18,941 nucleotides of DNA from an uncultured Bacilli bacterium (GTDB lineage Bacteria > Bacillota_I > Bacilli_A > RF39 > UBA660): contig CAKOLD010000017.1 of the NCBI GenBank assembly GCA_934096015.1, positions 1 to 18,941 of the forward strand, written 5' to 3'. The number at the start of each line of letters is the position of its first letter. Positions within the stretch are counted from its first letter, which is position 1. A program made the translations under genes and the position numbers. A model generated the notes under the pieces. The model made no database searches, was not told the DNA's origin, and was given only the letters and a program-made list of their open reading frames with translations. Of the stretch, positions 15,076 to 18,941 are shown piece by piece.

Positions 15076-15915
15076 TTATTCATTAGTTGTATTATCAACT
15101 ACTGAATTTTCATTTTGTTTTACTACAATTGATTTAGAAGTAATCATTTCTTGTAATTGATCACTAGTAACTTGAGTTGCACCTTCTTTTTCAAGCTCTG
15201 CTCTTTCTGAATAAGCTTTATTACGAGGTACTGGAAGTATTGTGATACTATTTGTAGTTAGATTTGATGCTTTACTTAAAAGTAAGAATAAATCATCAGG
15301 AACTGCAAATAGTAATTCACTTGGAGTTTTACTTGCTTGTGAATCAACAAATACATCATTTCCTCCAGAATCTCTAACTCCTAATACTTTAATACTTTCA
15401 ATGAATTTACCAAAAATTAATAACCCATTGTCATCTACTGCTTTCATATATAAATCAATGTAGTTTCCTGGCATTATTGAGTTTCCATAAGTTGAGTGTA
15501 AGTCAACGGTTAAACTATAAATTGTATAATTGTCAGGAATATCAGCAAATGCTGAATCAGGTATAGCATCTTTGTCTACTACTTGATCTTTATAGAAAAG
15601 AGCTCCTTCTGGAATTACTGTGTCATATGCCACATATTTTTCTCCACTTCTTAAATCATTTATACTTGTATAAAGATTAGGAGTTTCGTCAATAAATGAT
15701 TGACTAACTTTAATTTCTCCTACCATTTCACTAGTAATTTGAGTTTTGGCAGGAATTCTAGTAGTTGCATAGGGAACTTTTTTTGGTTGCACTGCTGTAT
15801 TAACTCTGTAGTTATACCCTACTAAAATTACTATGATACCAACAATTACCCCCATAATGGTAACAGTATTCTTATTACCAAGTAATCTTTTAAGATTTGC
15901 AAATAAATTATTCAT
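15076..15915 (-). CDS. cpaB: CpaB/RcpC-like pilus assembly protein (SAF domain)
   Basis: A 279-residue protein anchored by one N-terminal membrane segment (about 17-33) with the rest outside the membrane. Residues about 46-113 look like a SAF domain (VPYATTRIPAKTQITSEMV, then VIPEGALFYKDQV). Residues about 125-235 match the following RcpC/CpaB region (PGNYIDLYMKAVD and ELLFAVPDDLFLLLSKAS). In diderm bacteria CpaB works with the secretin; no secretin is seen here, so in this probably single-membrane cell it may act at the wall instead. A strong AAGGAGG lies upstream, and the gene is 15 bases after the TadE/G-like gene. The C-terminal tail is polar and probably unstructured. Confidence 0.85.
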   Translation of the reverse strand: MNNLFANLKRLLGNKNTVTIMGVIVGIIVILVGYNYRVNTAVQPKKVPYATTRIPAKTQITSEMVGEIKVSQSFIDETPNLYTSINDLRSGEKYVAYDTVIPEGALFYKDQVVDKDAIPDSAFADIPDNYTIYSLTVDLHSTYGNSIMPGNYIDLYMKAVDDNGLLIFGKFIESIKVLGVRDSGGNDVFVDSQASKTPSELLFAVPDDLFLLLSKASNLTTNSITILPVPRNKAYSERAELEKEGATQVTSDQLQEMITSKSIVVKQNENSVVDNTTNE

Positions 15916-15930
15916 ATTTTTTCCTCCTTT

Positions 15931-16872
15931 TTATCTATATGAAAATTTTAACTCATATTTTATTCCTAATAGACATGATCCACTAATATCGTTTTTATTG
16001 TTTCCTACAGCATCACCAGAATCTGTTGTACCAGTAGGATACCCCTGAGATCCATAACACTTAAATTTTCCTGTCCACGCTAGAACATCGTCATTGGTAA
16101 CAGTTAATTTAATATCTATTAATTCATTAGCAAGTAAGCCTCCGATTGTTTTGCCAACTGAAGCGGCACTTGGTGAGTGGTGTTCTACACTATCAGGGCT
16201 AACTCCGTAAGTTTCTTTATATTGCTCATTATAAGCTGTGAAATCTTCGTCTGTAGTCATTAATCCTACAAATCTAGAACTAACTATTTTTAGATCAGAT
16301 TCATCTACATAAATACCACTTTTTTCTAATTCTTTTACAATATTTTGTTTAATACCTGTTTTCCATAAAGCTGGACTATTAGTAACAGTACAATACCCCA
16401 AAGCATCTTGATCCTCGGAATTACAAGGACCATATGGAACTGAGTAGAAAATTTTAGTAATTGTTCTAGTACTATTATTTTCTAATATGGCATCAATTGA
16501 ATTAGTTACATCTAATTCAGTTGCTTCACCAGATATATTAAATGAATTAGTTTTTGTTGTTACTTTAACACTTACTTTAGGAGGAGTTTCATAAATTGAG
16601 TAAAAATCCGTTTGATAATTTTTATTACCCTTTACTGATTCAGCAAAACGTCTTTCAAAATTTTCTATAAATTTTTCTTTATTAATTTTTACTTCTCCGT
16701 ATTGTCTATAGTGATTGTAATCTATAGCATCCATCATTGATGCTTGAGTTACTTCTTTTAATAAATAATAATCTTCTTGATTAACTGTTGTATAATTTTG
16801 TACTAACATCATAAGTGTTAATACTCCAATTCCTAAGGCTATTAACCAATAGCCCCAAACACTTTGACTCAT
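15931..16872 (-). CDS. Single-pass TadE/TadG-like membrane protein of the Tad operon
   Basis: 313 residues from the ATG at 16872. This start has GGGGTG seven bases upstream and overlaps the previous stop as ATGA. The in-frame GTG at 16887 is less likely because it would lie inside that ribosome-binding site. One membrane segment (about 6-25, VWGYWLIALGIGVLTLMML) is followed by a polar stretch and a beta-rich extracellular region with four Cys (CNSEDQDALGYC, and later KCYGS and SCLLG). It ends with a short beta motif, KYELKFSYR. The topology resembles TadE/F/G pseudopilin-like proteins. A Firmicutes domain of unknown function tied to Tad clusters (perhaps DUF5411) is possible, but I cannot confirm it. 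Confidence 0.8.
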   Translation of the reverse strand: MSQSVWGYWLIALGIGVLTLMMLVQNYTTVNQEDYYLLKEVTQASMMDAIDYNHYRQYGEVKINKEKFIENFERRFAESVKGNKNYQTDFYSIYETPPKVSVKVTTKTNSFNISGEATELDVTNSIDAILENNSTRTITKIFYSVPYGPCNSEDQDALGYCTVTNSPALWKTGIKQNIVKELEKSGIYVDESDLKIVSSRFVGLMTTDEDFTAYNEQYKETYGVSPDSVEHHSPSAASVGKTIGGLLANELIDIKLTVTNDDVLAWTGKFKCYGSQGYPTGTTDSGDAVGNNKNDISGSCLLGIKYELKFSYR

Positions 16873-18941
16873 TGTAAAACACCCCACTTTGAGTAAAACT
16901 TTGTGTAATCTTCAAGTGACAAAGTATTAACTTCTTTAATACTGCCTGTTTTGGTATATTCATTATAATAATAATACTTCCAGTTTTTACGTGACTTATT
17001 TAATAAACTTTCTGAGTTAGCAGCTACTTGACTACAATTTTTACCTATACAATAATCAGTTCCACCATTTTTTACTTGGCCTTTTGCAAGATTTTCTAAA
17101 AATTTGCTTACACATTCTCTTCCATCTGCAGTTTTACATACAAGATTATAATCATCATAAGGATTATCTTCATTGTATTCTTTTATTGCAGCAATTAAAG
17201 ATGGCGTTAAGGTGAATGAGTATTCTAAGTTTGCTGGATTATAAGTATTTTTGTAGGTAGTAGCCGTATTTTCCTCTGCATTTATTTCCTTTGCGACTGC
17301 TTGTCCTTTCGGATTTAACCAGTTTTCTCCAAAATTACTAGATGCTGATCTATTATTTGGATCAAGTTTACCTAATGTACTTCCAGAACTATCTGTTCCT
17401 AAAGCAACTGATCGGAATATCGTATTATTTTTTAAATCTGTATAGTCTCCTCCAAGTGTTATTAAAACGTCGTTAGTTATTTCATAATCACAGGTATATT
17501 TAAATGTTGAGCCACTAGAGAAATTATTACGTAAATAATTAGTTCCAGATTTATCTCCAAGTTTGAAAGAAATATTATATTTATTGGTCGTTGCTTTAAT
17601 TGAAACTGGATAAACATTATTAGATACTTCTATTTCACTTCCAGTTTCTCCAACTTTATACTTAGTTTTTTTACTAAGGCTTACTTTATTACTAGCATTA
17701 ACTGTACTATAAGCACCATTTTGATAAGAACTATAGAATTCTGTACCCTCATGGTATGTAAAATAGTATTTTACTTGTCTTCTAGTTTCTGTACTATAGT
17801 AAGGAAAATCAATATAAGTTCCCCTTACACCATTAACCCAGAATTCTTTAGTTATTCTCGAAAGTGAAGTTATAGCATCTTTTTTATACCCAGTATCATC
17901 TTTTGTGGTGTAAGATCCTGTATCTAATTTGACATGAGCTTCTGCTAAAAGTGTATCTTTTATATAGTCGCTTTCATTGGTCGAAGGTTTTCCTATATTA
18001 CCAGGATCATAAGATACATTTATTTCTGGATACATGTAGAAGAAATTTTTAGTATTAATCGCATTCCCAGAAAATGAAGTTAGATTGTAATTAGTTATAC
18101 TAGTATTAGAGGTTATATAGTTTTTATAAACATCGTTTGTTGCAACATCTTCAGACACTACAATTTTTTCAGCTTCTGTTTTATAAGAAGGGTCTAAATT
18201 GTTTAAAAGTGTATAATTGTTATTGAATACTTCTTTACTCTTCGTTGAAACATTTGATTTGTCTGAATCTAAAAGTGTATAGCATTGGAGATTCTGTTTT
18301 TCCAATTTTACTCTTTTATTAACTGCTGTTTCATATAATGCTTTTTTAGAATCCATTACATCTTTTGCAGAATTTACTAAGGAAGTTGTATCAGTACTAT
18401 TACATGCACTGAAACTTGCAGTTTTAGTAGTATTAGATCCATTCCTAGCATCTTTAAAACTATCACTTTTTGTATCACTATAAGTGTAAGAACTATAGCA
18501 TGTTCGAGGATGTTCGATAGTTCCACACTCATATGGGTCACAATTTTTGTTACTGCTGGCTTGAGGACTTAAAGCAACTGTTGCATTATATTGGGCTTTT
18601 GCGTCTTCATATGCATTTAAAGCTTCTATTTCTTCAGTTATTGCGTTGTTATAATCTAAATTCCAAGAATTTTTTAATTGGGCTTGACAAGTTCTGGAAG
18701 CAAATATTTCTGGTTCGTAAAGAAGTTCGAAATATTGGCCAGCAGGAATAGTCTCAAAAATATTAGGATATTTAACATCAATAGTATCCGTGCAAAGAAC
18801 ATTACAATACTCATTTCCAGCTGTAGAAATACTATCAATTGTTTCGTAGGTTTGTTTAGTGTATCTGTTTAGTCTTTTTTGAGGAACATTTGTAAGATTA
18901 CCAGTTGTCGTTTTTGATATATCACATTTTTTATTTTCATA
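16869..18941 (-). CDS. Large cysteine-containing extracellular protein of the Tad operon (5' end beyond window)
   Basis: The frame is open from the right edge to the TGA at 16869-16871, at least 690 codons, so the internal ATG at 18356 is not the start. I do not recognise it. From the edge there is a Cys-bearing region (NEYCNVLCTD near 42-51), then two helical stretches. The first is about 95-120 (ITEEIEALNAYEDAKAQYNA) and the second about 190-220 (around KKALYETAVNKRVKLEKQ). They flank a polar loop with NCDPYECGT and CYSS and could pair as a coiled-coil hairpin. The rest is Asn/Ser/Thr/Tyr-rich and beta-prone, ending with Cys pairs (VCKTADGREC; YCIGKNC). I count 14 Cys, which suggests disulphides outside the cell. 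It is coupled by ATGA to the next gene. It may be a surface fibre or adhesin. Confidence 0.8.
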   Translation of the reverse strand, partial: YENKKCDISKTTTGNLTNVPQKRLNRYTKQTYETIDSISTAGNEYCNVLCTDTIDVKYPNIFETIPAGQYFELLYEPEIFASRTCQAQLKNSWNLDYNNAITEEIEALNAYEDAKAQYNATVALSPQASSNKNCDPYECGTIEHPRTCYSSYTYSDTKSDSFKDARNGSNTTKTASFSACNSTDTTSLVNSAKDVMDSKKALYETAVNKRVKLEKQNLQCYTLLDSDKSNVSTKSKEVFNNNYTLLNNLDPSYKTEAEKIVVSEDVATNDVYKNYITSNTSITNYNLTSFSGNAINTKNFFYMYPEINVSYDPGNIGKPSTNESDYIKDTLLAEAHVKLDTGSYTTKDDTGYKKDAITSLSRITKEFWVNGVRGTYIDFPYYSTETRRQVKYYFTYHEGTEFYSSYQNGAYSTVNASNKVSLSKKTKYKVGETGSEIEVSNNVYPVSIKATTNKYNISFKLGDKSGTNYLRNNFSSGSTFKYTCDYEITNDVLITLGGDYTDLKNNTIFRSVALGTDSSGSTLGKLDPNNRSASSNFGENWLNPKGQAVAKEINAEENTATTYKNTYNPANLEYSFTLTPSLIAAIKEYNEDNPYDDYNLVCKTADGRECVSKFLENLAKGQVKNGGTDYCIGKNCSQVAANSESLLNKSRKNWKYYYYNEYTKTGSIKEVNTLSLEDYTKFYSKWGVLQ

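Noticed and set aside
16781..16963. Minus-strand frame of 60 residues overlapping the large protein and TadE/G-like gene
   Set aside because: Both surrounding genes are joined by a clear ATGA coupling in other frames; this frame has no independent support.
18533..18872. Two plus-strand frames near the right edge
   Set aside because: They lie opposite the open frame of the large surface protein, which runs without a stop to the edge.
1..18941. CRISPR arrays, tRNA or rRNA genes, insertion sequences
   Set aside because: Looked for regular direct repeats, cloverleaf-like segments and transposase motifs; none were seen, and nearly all sequence is explained by protein genes.

Overview
The window is a strongly AT-rich stretch of bacterial chromosome with tightly packed genes, almost all on the minus strand. 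Gene content (pflBA, a Rel-family ppGpp enzyme, TrmB, YtxH/YtxG-like proteins, a YtgP/MurJ-type flippase, a Cse60-like small protein, a Tad-type secretion ATPase) and strong GGAGG ribosome-binding sites point to a low-GC Firmicutes/Bacilli lineage. An uncultured gut clade near Erysipelotrichia/Mycoplasmatota is my guess, not shown. TGA acts as a stop (for example in the ATGA junction at 16869-16872) and Trp is TGG, so the code is standard bacterial, not the mycoplasma code. No tRNA, rRNA, CRISPR array or transposase was seen.

Layout, left to right. (i) 1-135: a minus-strand promoter for a gene off the left edge. A perfect TTGACA and a perfect TATAAT are separated by a spacer that contains a run of 14 G, which looks like a slippage-switched promoter. 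(ii) 138-3116: the pflB-pflA operon, with its promoter and terminator. (iii) 3113-4725: a SpoT-like Rel protein with an intact HD hydrolase domain, a synthetase domain lacking key residues, and no C-terminal regulatory domains. Its leader carries its own promoter and an intrinsic terminator just before the gene. (iv) 4722-5369: an unrecognised protein with an internal duplication. (v) 5430-7676: a four-gene unit of lipoprotein, acidic low-complexity protein, YtxG-like and YtxH, with a promoter at one end and a terminator at the other. (vi) 7696-8322 trmB, and divergent to it the only plus-strand gene, a small Met/Asn-rich coiled-coil protein. (vii) 8700-10530: a Cse60-like 56-residue protein coupled to a MurJ/YtgP-type flippase. 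(viii) 10614-12232: a UbiB/ABC1-family kinase-like protein with two C-terminal membrane segments. (ix) 12246-18941: a Tad/Flp-type pilus or secretion operon.

The Tad operon reads leftward: a large cysteine-containing surface protein (5' end off the right edge), a single-pass TadE/G-like protein, CpaB (SAF), the TadA/CpaF ATPase, TadB and TadC, ending in a terminator. The genes touch or overlap, so they are probably translated as a coupled unit. No Flp pilin, prepilin peptidase, secretin or TadZ is visible here. The absence of a secretin fits a cell with one membrane, and the others could lie to the right. The large partner protein and its neighbour are the least explained part of the window. 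The poly-G promoter and the altered Rel synthetase are the other items I would look at first.
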